Positions 45,260 to 56,385 of a stretch of DNA of 64,000 bases are shown here, piece after piece. The position numbers were made by a program, and so were the translations under genes. Source of the stretch: Galeruca laticollis (taxonomy: Eukaryota > Arthropoda > Insecta > Coleoptera > Chrysomelidae); the NCBI GenBank assembly GCA_963921935.1, contig OY998184.1, forward strand, positions 33,799,256 through 33,863,255, written 5' to 3'. Within the stretch, counting starts at the first letter, position 1. Each line of letters starts with the position of its first letter. The notes under the pieces are model-generated. The model ran no database searches, was not told the DNA's origin, and saw nothing but the letters and a program-made list of their open reading frames with translations.

Positions 45260-46130
45260 AGTAATTTTAAATATGTATTTATTTTTCTTTTGAGAGAGGA
45301 GAATGAAACATATTTTCTAGTAATAGGGATGTTGACGGTTGGTACAAATCCATGTGAAGCTATATTTTACACATAAAAGATAGTTTTTAGAGGCCTAAAA
45401 TAACATTCTAAAAAACTTATTATTCGTTTTAAATTATACTTATTTCCCATAACCCAGTTATGAATATGAACTATATTTCTTGATAATTTGTTGGAACAAC
45501 GATAATATTTTACGATTTCTATTACAATGGAGACTGGATCCATCAAAAGAAATAGCTGTAACTTACCGAAGATTGATTCTATAATGGTGCGTACATTGCC
45601 ATATTACAAATGAGAGAGACACATTCCTCATTTTATATATTCTTTTATCATATTTAGAGCTACTTAACATCTATATCAACAAAACTTGAAATCAGCTCTG
45701 TAAACAAACAAACTACTAATAAATAATTGACTTTTTATTTTTACCACAACCAAAAATATCTAAAATTATGTAACGATGTTACTTTTTAATGTTTTCATTT
45801 CCAGCAACCATGCAGTATACATTTCATTTTATTTAATAATTAAATCGCCTCTCTTTCGAAATTTAACTATGAGTATTTATTTTTATATAAATGTACTGCT
45901 TCTGAGACATCCGGTATATCCTTTTGTCGTAGCATACAGGTAAAGAGAGCCTTTTCTTTCTTTTTCTGCTTGCAAATTACATTTTGTTTACACCGAATAC
46001 TGTGACTGGTTTTTGTGAATCAGGTAAGTGGATACAAAATTGTTCTGTGAATAACTATTATCATCCAACACTTAGCCGCTTTTATTTTTAACGTTTGAAT
46101 TCATAGTATTTGTGTACAATTCCGAAGTTC
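45260..46130. other. No gene recognised
   Basis: AT-rich interior of the block. A few pyrimidine runs followed by AG occur (for example near 45,950) but no supported exon. Confidence 0.4.
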
Positions 46131-47638
46131 GAACATATAGAGTCTATTTTATCTGAATATTTAATCCCGTCCAATAGGCCGGTGTACTGTTAGCTAATTT
46201 AGTTCTTTTGCATTTGCTTAGAAAAATCTCGTCTGGATTCGCTGCTGAGCAGGGATCAATTCGAGAGGCCTCTAAGGCAGATTTGATTTAAGAGATACGA
46301 AATAATCTCGAGAGTATTCGCTGCTGAGCAGGAATACGAAGGAGAGGTTTTCGGATTCTACTGTTAATCTATTTTATCTGAAAATTTGATTTCGTACAAT
46401 AGGCTGTTGTCTTGTTAGTAAAACCCCAGTTAGAACATATAGAGTCTATTTTATCTGAATATTTAATCCCGTCCAATAGGCCGGTGTACTGTTAGCTAAT
46501 TTAGTTCTTTTGCATTTACTTAGAAAAATCTCGTCTGGATTCGCTGCTGAGCAGGGTTCAATTCGAGAAGCCTCTAAGGCAGATTTGATTTAAGAGATAC
46601 GAAATAATCTCGAGAGTATTCGCTGCTGAGCAGGAATACGAAGGAGAGGTTTTCGGATTCTACTGTTAATCTATTTTATCTGAAAATTTGATTTCGTACA
46701 ATAGGCTGTTGTCTTGTTAGTAAAACCCCAGTTAGAACATATAGAGTCTATTTTATCTGAATATTCAATCCCGTCCAATAGGCCGTTGTACTGTTGGCTA
46801 ATTTACTTTTTTTGCATTTGCTTAGAAAAATCTCGTCTGGATTCGCTGCTGAGCAGGGATCAATTCGAGAGGCCTCTAAGGCAGATTTGATTTAAGAGTT
46901 ACGAAATAATCTCGAGAGTATTCGCTGCTGAGCAGGAATACGAAAGAGAGGTTTTTGGATTCTACTGTAATCTATTTTATCTGAGAATTTGATTTCGTAC
47001 AATAGGCTGTCGTTTGTTAGTAAAACCTTAGATACAACATATAGAGTCTGTTTTATCTGAATATTTAATCCCGCCCAACAGGCCGTTGTACTGTTAAGAA
47101 AATTTAGATTTTTTGCATTTGCTCAGAAAAATCTCGTCTTGATTCGCTGCTGAGCAGGGATCAATTCGAGAGGCCTCTAAGGCAGATTTGATTTAAGAGA
47201 TACGAAATAATCTCGAGAGTATTGGCTGCTGAGCAGGGATACGAAGGAGAGGTTTTCGGATTCTACTGTCAATCTATTTTATCTGAAAAGTTTAGTTCGT
47301 ACAATAGGCTGTTGTTTTGCCAGTAAAACCTTAGTTAGAGCATTTGGAGTCTAGTTTATCTGAGTATTTAATCCCGCCCAATAGGCCGTCGTACTGTTAA
47401 GAAAATTTAGTTCGTTTGCACTTGCTCAGAAAAATCTCGTCTGGATTCGCTGCTGAGCAGGAATCAATTCGAGAGGCCTCTAAGGCAGTTTTGATTTAAG
47501 GGATACGAAATAATCTCAAAAGTATTCGCTGCCGAGCAGGGATACCCAGGAGAGGTTTTCGCATTCTGCTGGTAGTTTTCTTTATCTGGAACATTTGATT
47601 TCATACGATAGGCCGTTGTGTGGATCAGTAAAACCTAG
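46131..47638. repeat. Satellite of five units of about 302 bp, each with two related halves
   Basis: Units start at 46,131, 46,433, 46,735, 47,035 and 47,338, giving lengths of 302, 302, 300, 303 and about 301 bp. Each unit holds two related half-units: one with TCTATTTTATCTGAATATTT, CAATAGGCCG and ATTCGCTGCTGAGCAGGGAT; the other with ATTCGCTGCTGAGCAGGAAT, TCTATTTTATCTGAAAATTT and CAATAGGCTG. The first two units are nearly identical and divergence rises towards the right, as expected of an array growing at its left side. No ORF spans the array. Confidence 0.93.
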
Positions 47639-48330
47639 TTTAGTTGAATCTAGTGAAATCGCTAAGAAATTCCGGTGGCTGTTGAGATTAAACCGGCAGC
47701 CGAGACTAGTTAATTGATTATTTTCTTCCGCTTTATTTAAAAAAGTACACAAATACTAGGTACCGATTCAGTACGCTCTGTTAGTGCAACCATAACGCTT
47801 TCTCTGTGCATTTTGACATATTATCACTAGGAACTTTGTACTGCTTTCACCTGCTACGTACTAGTAGAATTCTGCACGTTATTTTCCGCCTCCGTTGTAA
47901 AATAGCTAGAATATTTATTGCTTGGTGTCAGTCCGCTTTTGGTTTTAATAATAACGTAGATCTTTAGTAATAGATTTTGATAATTTTGTAAAACACTAAA
48001 ATTGGTTAAATTTCTCATTTATGTAAAATTCAATTTTATTTGTGGAATTAAAATTTATAATTTCTCCAGTAGCGAGTAGTTTCATTTGTTTGATAGTGGT
48101 AAGCAATTAAAGCCTGTTTTCACACTACGTATCCGGAAAGGTCAATAACAACAGACCCCTGGAATTACTGAACCTCCATCTGTGGCTACCTTGGTAACAT
48201 GCCGTATTTTCGAGAGTTCGGTGGAGTAAACCACCCCAAAAATCTGGCGCCCGAGGAAATCTAGGAAGTACCGAAGCCGTGGGTGTCATAGTGACGTCCG
48301 TGATTCTTTTAAGGAAAGAAAGCACGTCAC
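47639..48330. other. No gene; possible primer-binding-site motif
   Basis: Less AT-rich segment after the satellite. At about 48,242 the sequence reads TGGCGCCCGAGGAAATC, whose first ten bases match the start of several retroviral primer sites. GTGACGTCC occurs at about 48,292. No LTR pair was found. Confidence 0.25.
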
Positions 48331-51300
48331 AATTATCTTTGATTTGTATTTGTAGTTTATCAGAGATTATAACTTACATTAATGTTTATGACAAAGACTA
48401 TCCATCTCAAATATATCATGCAAGGAAATAGCAGTAAGTGAAACGCAAAATACGTACTACAGCATATATTATTACAAGTTACAGGGGCAACTAGTTTCGG
48501 CACACTGAGCTATCATCAAGGCTTAAATGAATATATCATTCACATGAAAAGTATTATAAGAGAAAAGTTGTCACATGCCCGTGGCATCTAGCAGAGTCCA
48601 AGATGTGTCTGTAGGTAATATGGTGAATATATTGTAGGAAAATTTTACTAAAATCAGGAAAATTTACATAATTATGCAAACGTCAAACAAAATTAAAATT
48701 AGATAACGTTAAGAGAAGCAATTAAAATTTAATAAATGTATAATTAATAGAAAAAGAAAGAAAATATGGACTCGTCTTACAGCAGAATCCGTCTGAAGTA
48801 AGAAGTCCAGTAATCGAATAATCGTATTAGGAAAATGAGCAATAGGGAAGACCGAATGCGGACTAATGAAAAACAACTTTTGCGTTCTGTTATTCCGCAT
48901 GATACTAATTATATACTCATAATTCATATTTTAATACTCATAATTCACACCATTTGTATATTCACGGTCGTAGGAAAAATAGAGTGCATAACTCGTTTGA
49001 AATTATATTTCCTGCTCTCGTCCGGAATATGTCACTGTCCACACTTCTTATACAATGCTATTGAAATTCGAGTCTATGCATTGGGATCATGGTACCGGTA
49101 AGAGATATAGGGATAGTTAAATGGGGGCAAAGTTGTGTATTTCAGAGGTCATTTATTTGATTCAAGACAATCTAGCTTCTTTAGTTCTGGAGTTATACCG
49201 GAAAAATTGGAAATTTTGAAATTCTTCTTTTGCCTACATTTTTTTTTATTTTGCGAGGATTTTAAAAAACTTTGCCATAACAACTTTTTGTATATTAAAC
49301 TATGACCAGAACAATTTTAACCTCTTTTAATATTCCATAACAGCTGTAATTGGAGAATATCAGTGAGTAAGAAGTGGATCAATGCCAAGTTGATCATACA
49401 ACAAGATCTTGTTTAATTATTGTAGATTTGAAATTTTACCGGTAATAGTTCAATATTTCCAAAATAGTCTGTAGTTCAGATGTAAATACTACGCCGATAT
49501 GAAACATGACTCTTGGCATTTGAATCAATGCAATTAAAAATATAGATTCGTATTTGAAAATAAAAACTTGAGGGTGGCACAATTTTAACGATACTTTGAA
49601 TATAATTTTTTTCACATAGAGCATGCTGCAAATTTTTTTAGTTCGAATACAAAAGCTTTTCAATCTGTAAACTACAGAATAATCCACGTTATACATCCAA
49701 AGAAATTATTTTTTACTTTCTAGCGCATTTGAATAAATGTTTGTCATTAAAAAGTTTTTTTATGATTTTATTTTATGCTTTTAGTCGTCTCGTTAGTCGC
49801 ATTTCTGATACAGCTTCATTATTATAAGGTTATCTTTCCGTGAGTTCTGAGCTATTATGATTAACTGGTTTGCCATCGTGGAGCCAAGATATTGAATTTC
49901 AACAATCTCCGGCTAAATTCGTAACCTCAACCCACAATTGGACAATAATCACAAATCTCGTCCGCCATTTTGGAGCCGCCATGTTGAATTTATGAATTTT
50001 GACATAAATATTAATAATTCAGGTATTCAAACATCTGACTATAATTTAGGGTTCAAATGGAAATTCAATGAAGTTTGTTTTTTTTCAAATAGAATAACCT
50101 AAATATTTTTTAATATTTGGATTCTTGAAAACTTGAAACATGTATCATACTTCATACTCTATCTTTAGCTATGACGGTTCCAAGGCATGTCAAATGAGTC
50201 GCCCATTTTATCAGTTTGAAATAAAATAAACTATTATACCAGAAATCCTAAATATACTGCATTATAATTTCGGCGGCCTTGTATGTTCCAGTACTAAAAG
50301 CATTCCTTCGGATTCTAATGCTGTAAAATTTGATATTCAGACGCAGATTTTGAAAATAACTCAAGTCCCATATTCAGGAAATTTCAACGTTATAAATTAT
50401 TCTCATGCAGCCATTAATTCTCAGCATCATATTAATCAAAATCACAACATTGAAAATGTCATCATGATACCTCTGAAAATCGGAACTTTAGACCAAGAAC
50501 ACTCTGGATGATTTTGAATATGGGGTTTAATAGTTGGCTTCCACTTGAAATAAATATTTGACGTCATCAACATCTGACTGTCAGATTTAACACCACCTTG
50601 TGTAGAATCGGGAGGAATGTTATTGTTCTTATCATACCTACATACGTATGAAATGACATTGAAAAATAATATCGGAATTGTCGCACACACTTTCACTTTT
50701 TGTTAGAAAGGATAAAATGTACGACTCAAACATCGTCAAAGATGAGTCAAGGATATGATAAATGTTTAACATACTTTTTCTTAGAACCCAAATTAAAAAA
50801 ACATTTAAGGAGCTCCTTTCGTAATGACGAAGTTCGTTAAGCTTCCGATTGAACCGGAAATGACAGCCAGATGTTTAAATACCTGAAATGTTCATCCAAT
50901 GTACCTATACAAATCACTAAAATTTCAAACCGACCGCCCATTTAATAAAAAAATAACGGGCTGGCTAGTACTTTCGTTGGCAAACTATACATGAATAGAA
51001 AACATGTTTAATTGGAATATGTACTGTTTATTTTTTGTACGAACATTTGTATAAGTTTCATGAAATATTTTCTTATGTCTATTCCATCTAAAATGCACAA
51101 TAGAAATAGCTTTAATGATGATACTGATCTGAAAACTTGTACTCAGTCATGATGGATTCCTCACTACTTCATTATCTCTTTAGATTCCTTATTCTTTTGA
51201 TATGATCTTCATTAGCGTTAAACCTAAGTCTAGCAATTCAAGTGAATTCAAGGCTTTTTTTTTAAATTTCGTGTTCACACTTTCCTTTTTGAAATCCTGT

Positions 51301-52229
51301 TTCAAATTTTTTCTTCAAAATTCAGAGCCTAACTTTTCACGGGTTTCGAATTATTCAAAAGTATGAAAAAAAACCTTCGTCAAACTCACACGGCTCAATG
51401 GAGCATATAAAGGAAAGTTGATTTCAATCGCCCTATTTTGAGCTCTAGTCCACTCTGTAGGATTATATGTATGTTGGTCTGGGCCACCCTGTATACAGAC
51501 ATCACACCAGTAGAACCATCAGCACATGTTTAAGTTTTGCATTTATCAGACTCCCTATATATTGGAACATAGCTTTCATTTTTGCTCTGCACTGTTAGGA
51601 ACCGGTGGTGTAGTAATGAACAGACCAAACCGCTATGACGTTGAGAAAAAAACTCTAGTGTATACATAACTTATATTGCCCTCTGCAACTTTTATTTAAG
51701 ACATTTTTTGCCTTAGATCAGATAAGGATGCAGTTATCGTCCATACAGTTATCATTGATACACCCTGTATATGCCAGAGAGAGTTTCAACGTCTCCGAAA
51801 TTTTTGTGAAATTCAATATTCTAGGTCAACTACTAACAATCCACCTAGTAATTCGATTGCGTTTATGTTTTCGGAATTTTCACAAAAAAACTACTTCTGC
51901 TATAGTAAAGTAGAAAAATATACCCATTCGAAAATTAACCTGAAAATAGTAGTAATTTTACTTCATCTCGTGGTTTACGTTGGAAAATTCAATTCATTTT
52001 CCCCTTATTTACGGAAATTCAGAATTCTTTAGTTTGTTTTATCGCCAGCATTATTCATTTTTATCGCCACTAGTTTTTTATTTTGCCTCAAAATCAAATT
52101 TAAGTGAATTGTAGAACGAAAATATAATTTTTCTATTAATAACGGCAGATATTCTGCAATAACTAGCATCCTCCGCACTGTCAACAATGGTATCAATATA
52201 TTAAAACAGATGTTAATTATCACATTCAG
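48331..52229. other. No gene proven; a few repeat-like motifs
   Basis: About 3.9 kb without a supported gene. Near 48,487 the plus strand reads GGCAACTAGTTTCGGCACAC followed by CATCAAGG, a type of sequence common in insect element tails. At 49,970 and 49,870 there are repeated GCCATTTTGGAGCC/GCCATCGTGGAGCC-like strings. A minus-strand open stretch at 49,436-49,560 (IQMPRVMFHIGVVFTSEL) could be a worn channel exon. Confidence 0.3.
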
Positions 52230-52626
52230 TGTTAAACGCTTTCTATAACCAAAAGTGAGATCGGCAACACTGCCAGAATGCCACTATGCAAGAAAAATAC
52301 ATATACAGACGCCAAACTATACCGTTCTTCGATATGTATACTGACGGATGCCACTTTGTGCGTCAAATGTATAATAAATATATAAGTGTGCAACTATAAC
52401 GCCGCGTACGGAGATCCTGGTAACCTTGGTGTATAGGTTTATACAAAAAACGACCAAAGTGACGTCCTGCTGATATCATCAGCAATAGATTCCCAAGCAT
52501 TCATTGAACCGTTTGCGATATTTTGGAGCTCGATGCACTGTGACGTCCGTATATAGGATGTCATAGTGCCGCGGACGCCACAACTACCGCGATTTTAACA
52601 TGGGCGGATGCCACTTCACGCCGTGA

Positions 52627-52629
<3 letters not shown>

Positions 52630-52674
<45 letters not shown>
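52630..52674. repeat. (TA)n microsatellite
   Basis: TA run at the right end of the satellite-bearing block. Confidence 0.95.
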
Positions 52675-52676
<2 letters not shown>

Positions 52677-52882
52677 TTATTTTTTTTTCAATTTTTCTCT
52701 GGAAATATGTGATAAACTGCAAATATTTCAACGTGTTTTCTAATGAATAATACATTTTTGGAAAAATTAGTCAATTAGACCCAATATATTGTGAATTACT
52801 TTATATATTGTATCATTTAGACGTAACCAGATTCTTACAAACTAAAATTTTCTTTTGATAAAATGATTGTTACTATTATTAC

Positions 52883-53079
52883 CTTATATCCTTGAGAACC
52901 AAAAGTACAGACTGTGTCATAATCTTTTTTATAGGAGACCAGTTGGATTTTTAATCCATTTGAAATTCCAGATAATAGAGCTCTTTTGGGATAAACGTCC
53001 AGAGGGGCGTTACTGCTGTATCCATTATCAATAGTCCAGTAATCTTCGGTGTATCTAGATTTGTGAAAATCCAAGATTT
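52883..53079 (-). CDS. Internal exon of a pickpocket-type DEG/ENaC sodium channel gene
   Basis: A 197-bp open exon on the minus strand lies between an acceptor (TTTTAGTGCAG) and a donor (AAG|GTAATA). It reads FHKSRYTEDYWTIDNGYSS, NAPLDVYPKRALLSGISNG, LKIQLVSYKKDYDTVCTFG and SQGYK. The W-x-GY...YP+RAL.SG..NGL.I.L....YD..C..S.GYKV pattern is that of the extracellular domain of insect pickpocket channels. These are trimeric, amiloride-sensitive sodium channels of the cell membrane used in touch, taste and salt sensing. No lesion is visible. Neighbouring exons are not proven here; upstream lies a hAT remnant with nested insertions and downstream a (TA)n-bounded block, so introns may be large. Confidence 0.7.
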
Positions 53080-53084
53080 CTGCA

Positions 53085-53262
53085 CTAAAAATAGATTAAT
53101 ACTACATAATTAATTAAAAGTTTCTATAATACATTTCTAGCCCAGGTAACAGTTAGTGTTGCCAGATACCATCTGACATTCTCAATCGAAAGTTTAACAA
53201 TTCTCACCATAACTTGACAATTAATAGAATGAGAGTCATGACCTGCTAGACATACGTTAGAG
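53085..53262. other. Intron-like sequence before the hAT end
   Basis: AT-rich sequence next to the acceptor of the channel exon. No gene seen. Confidence 0.4.
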
Positions 53263-54051
53263 CAGCGGTCAGCAACCCGGACCGCTTCCCGGACACGGAC
53301 TGTGGAAGGTCGACCCCCAGATCGTCAGATATTGTTAAATATACCTACATATTAATTTAAACAATATTGTCAAATAACTAGCTATCCACTACCCCTCGTA
53401 CATTCAAAAGGCACGTAGAGTCTGATTAACTGGGTAATTACAATAAAGCAATTATTAGCGCCATGTCATATTTTACATAAATAAATGTGCGGGAGCATTT
53501 CAAACCGCCCCTCACGTGTCGGCACGGAGTAAAGGTGTATCCTCAATCAATCTGCTAGCGAAGTGGCAATTCGGCATGCGTGCTGCAAAACGGATACCCA
53601 TCCTCAATCCTATCAATTCAGTCAGCCTGAGTGTGAGCACACATGCACATTTTCTTTGTTTTGTTATTATTGAGGTAATTAAAAAATTGTGGAATTTAAT
53701 TTGTGAATATTCCTGTTAATAAAGGTAGTAAAATGGATGATAAAAATAATTCCTCTCCATAATTGGGTACCAACTACTAATCAAAGACAACAAATTGATA
53801 TTATAACTAAATAAGAAAATAATGTTCGTTTACAAAAATAATAAATTAAAATAGAGTTAGGATACCTAAATTATTTTTTCCGCCATAAAATGCGCGTGTC
53901 ACAATTTGGCACGCACTGAAAAGCTTGCTGCTGGCAAGCTTGCACTTTCAACCCAGCGCGCATGTCAGCACGAAATTGAATTGAGGATACTTACGTTTAA
54001 ACGTCATTGTCCTAGCACGCGTGCCGAAGTGTCACTTCGTCATTGAATTGA

Positions 54052-54271
54052 TTGGGGAGAACCGTAACTGGTGATGTCAAAAGCACTCTGCTTGAACCTC
54101 TGCAAAAGGCACCTTGCTACGCCATAGCACTTGATGCATCATGTGACATTGTTGATGATGAACGAATGTTTATTTACTTAAGATATTTTGACATTGAAAG
54201 TAAGATGTTCAAGGAAGAATTGCCAGCAATATTGCCGTTGAAAGGTAAGACTCGGGTAGAAGGTATTATAT
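54052..54271 (+). pseudogene. hAT transposase fragment (ZBED/FAM200-like), split by an LTR element
   Basis: Reads YAIALDASCDIVDDERMFIY, then DIESKMFKEELPAILPLKGK and ends where the LTR element starts. The ALD.S.DI..... pattern is the first catalytic block of hAT transposases of the ZBED5/FAM200 branch, and EELL.L.PLKG.T is the segment after it. The open frame resumes beyond the LTR element from 57,281 (FKAIDNSLLNP) and soon ends. Only a small middle portion of the usual 600-residue protein remains. Confidence 0.7.
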
Positions 54272-54782
54272 TGTAATGTTTTTCTTATTGGTTGAAAGTT
54301 TTTATATGACGGGAGGGATAAATGCATACACACGGTAGGTTCATTTACTTAATTTATTTATTCACTACACTATTCACTAATTTATATTATATTCATAGTA
54401 TATCCACTTACATTAATTTATATAAACACTTCACTACTTAGACTGTTTCCTTGTTCGCTGTTTATATCACGAGATCACTTTATAAGCTGACTTCTCCCGC
54501 TGGTCGGTCCTTTATATATTAGTGCTTTTCTCACTAGATAATTATAGATTGCGGCTTACACAAAAACAATTGGCTCTCTGGAATATTCTTTTCTTTTCGG
54601 GATATTTCTCAAATGCCGGCTCAATCCTTAAAAGATCTTCGGAGAACATGTGTATAAAAACAGTCACAAAAAATTCCAATAGACCTTCTCAGAATTCGGC
54701 GCGCTGATATTTTTTTTAACTCCGTTAACATAAGGTTACAGCACCGTACTTAGAATCTACTTCGGTGTGCGAGTTCGTAACA
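54272..54782 (-). repeat. 3' LTR of the macrodomain-bearing gypsy-type element
   Basis: 511 bp, TGTAATG at the left and TCGTAACA at the right. It corresponds to 56,776-57,280. Confidence 0.88.
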
Positions 54783-55150
54783 TTACCCCCTCCATAAATG
54801 GAAGTTCCCCCAGGAACTTTTGTGAAGCCGAGACTGGATGTTTGAATCGGCAACTAGCCCCATTTCTACACTTTCCGATCTCATGGAAATAGCAGGGCAC
54901 CATCTTCATCGGACACTGATAACGGGGGTTGTAGCTGCAAATTAATATCTGGACACCGGTATCTTGGAAGATCACCTCTACCATGTACGTGATGACTCGC
55001 CAATCCAACTGGTTACAAGCTATCTTAGGCATAGCCAGTTTCTTCACGCTGGATTCCAATACATGGTCTCGGAGGTTTCGAAGTGCTTCCCACACATCGC
55101 GGTAGGTAGATCGATCTTGAAATTAATTTTTAGTTACCACGTAGAAGACG
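54783..55150 (-). pseudogene. TARG1/OARD1-like macrodomain fragment followed by a CCCH zinc finger, inside an LTR element
   Basis: On the minus strand the frame reads RYVFYVVTKN, a stop, then RSTYRDVWEALRNLRDHVLE, SSVKKLAMPKIACNQLDW and RVITYMVEVIFQDTGVQILI. This is the C-terminal half of a macrodomain of the TARG1/OARD1 type, enzymes that remove ADP-ribose from proteins. In that family the loop after LAMP+IG contains CGLD with a catalytic Asp; here the loop is shorter (ACNQLDW), so hydrolase activity is doubtful. It is followed by CYFHEIGKCRNGASCRFKHP, a C-x7-C-x5-C-x3-H finger of the RNA-binding type. The N-terminal half of the macrodomain is lost with the pol deletion. From 55,095 downwards it is open into the LTR. 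Its role in the element is unknown. Confidence 0.7.
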
Positions 55151-55159
55151 TACCGCGAA

Positions 55160-55775
55160 TTATGTTTCCCTCTTGATGGTAACTGGAGAATCATTCACAT
55201 TTATCATACGTACTGGGATCTCTTTCGCCGACGTAACCAGTCCTTTCCCAATTAGTCCCTCTTCGTCGTGGTTCCTTGGCTCCATCATAACCGGTGTACC
55301 TTCCTCCATGATTCCCATGGTTTTGCTTCGTGCAGGTAGAACGGTATCTTCCTGTACAGCTGCCACTGCCACTTTAATGGTTCTGTTTCTAATGTTTCTA
55401 AAGTCTAATTGGAAACCATGTACATTCATTACGTCCAATCCCAGAATCACGTCTTCTTCAATGTCAGCTACGATTACCGTAAGCGTGAACTTTTCTGTGC
55501 CAATTCCCAATTGGATTTTTGTCTCGCCGTGAACGTTGGTACTCTCACCTGTGGCGGACCGCAGTCGTAGTCTCGTTGGTAAAAGCTTCTTCTTGGAGTT
55601 TATTATTTCTGGTAGTGTAATGGTTCTAGTCGCTCCGGTGTCTACCAGCAGAGTATACATCTTGCCATTCACTTCGCCATCTACATATACACTGTCGTTG
55701 CGACATCTGAGCGAAGCTATCAGTATGAGAGAGTTTTTGGAACGATCATGGGTCGGTGTTGTCCCCTCGTAGCCG
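55160..55775 (-). CDS. Retropepsin-like aspartic protease of the gypsy-type element
   Basis: The open frame holds YTLLVDTGATRTI (active-site DTG) about 10 residues after the first Met, then IVADIEEDVILGLDVMNVHG, the second conserved box (ILG.D). The protease cleaves the polyprotein during particle maturation. It continues about 100 residues beyond the protease (TMGIMEEGTPVMMEP, LVTSAKEIPVRMINVNDSP), the linker that usually leads to reverse transcriptase, and then stops at 55,160. RT is not present, so this is a truncated pol. The frame also extends upstream of the Met (about 55,775), where it follows the gag end closely. Confidence 0.8.
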
Positions 55776-55782
55776 ACCTGAT

Positions 55783-56385
55783 CTAGTTTTCCTGTGACTG
55801 GGGTTCTTGGTTTGCAGGAGTCCTGGAGCGCTTACACGAACTGCGTACATGCCCTAGCTCGCCACAATTCCAGCACCTGATCTTTCTCGGCTTCTTGTCC
55901 ATCATACTTTTTATCATACTGACGATCTGGTCAAGTCTGTCTTCGTCGCCTTCTCCTTGGATGGTCCTGACTTTGTCATATCCCGAAGCCTTCGTGGCTA
56001 CGTCATATTCAAGAGCAGCAGTCAATGCATCGCCCAATGTTTTGGAATGGGCTAATCGAAGCGACCTCTGCATATCGGGGTCACGTAAGCCATCAGTAAA
56101 GGCCTGGATGCCCAGACATTCCATCATGTTCTCTTGTGCTGATGGATAAGCGAATCGAACTAGTCGGGCAATATCCACCTCATACTCTTGAAGGGTTTCG
56201 TCACATTTCTGCCTTCGGTTCTTCAGCTGGGATTGGTACAAATGTTCTAAATGTTCGCGACCATATCGCATATCTTATCTTCTTCTTCAGCTGCTCGAAG
56301 TCATCCGTTTCTTCCAGAGGTATCGTCTGAAGTACATCTAAAGCATCTCCCCGAAGCGCTATAGTTAGGTTCACTGCTTATGACG
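55783..56385 (-). pseudogene. Gag core and nucleocapsid of the gypsy-type element
   Basis: The frame at 55,783-56,271 reads HLYQSQLKNRRQKCDETLQE, YEVDIARLVRFAYPSAQEN, MECLGIQAFTDGLRDPDMQR and ends with the zinc knuckle CWNCGELGHVRSSC (CX2CX4HX4C). This is the capsid-nucleocapsid part of a gypsy/Ty3 Gag, which packages element RNA. A preceding segment (56,272-56,385) carries ALRGDALDVLQTIPLEETDD in another frame, so a frameshift separates it from the N-terminal part. Confidence 0.8.

Larger units (their letters stand above)
45015..52629. mobile_element. (TA)n-bounded block with inverted GTGGCRTCC motifs at both ends
   Basis: Left end: GCGGTAG..GTGGCGTCCG (45,031), then GTGGCATCC (45,058), GTGGCTTCC (45,130) and GTGACTTCC (45,251). 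Right end, opposite orientation: GAATGCCAC (52,276), GGATGCCAC (52,346), GGACGCCAC (52,573), GGATGCCAC (52,606); GTGACGTCC also occurs at 52,459 and 52,540. The complement of the right end reads CGCGGTAG..GTGGCGTCCG, matching the left end. (TA)n lies outside both. The interior holds the 302-bp satellite and otherwise no recognisable gene. Treating it as one 7.6-kb element is an inference. Confidence 0.45.

Noticed and set aside
46131..47638. CRISPR-like regular repeat array
   Set aside because: Units are contiguous 302-bp tandem repeats without short repeats and unique spacers; the DNA is eukaryotic.
52561..52755. 64-codon minus-strand ORF with a Tyr-Ile repeat
   Set aside because: It is a translation of the (TA)n run.
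55173..56330. Plus-strand ORFs opposite gag and protease
   Set aside because: Shadows of the minus-strand gag and protease frames, which carry the real motifs (DTG and CCHC).
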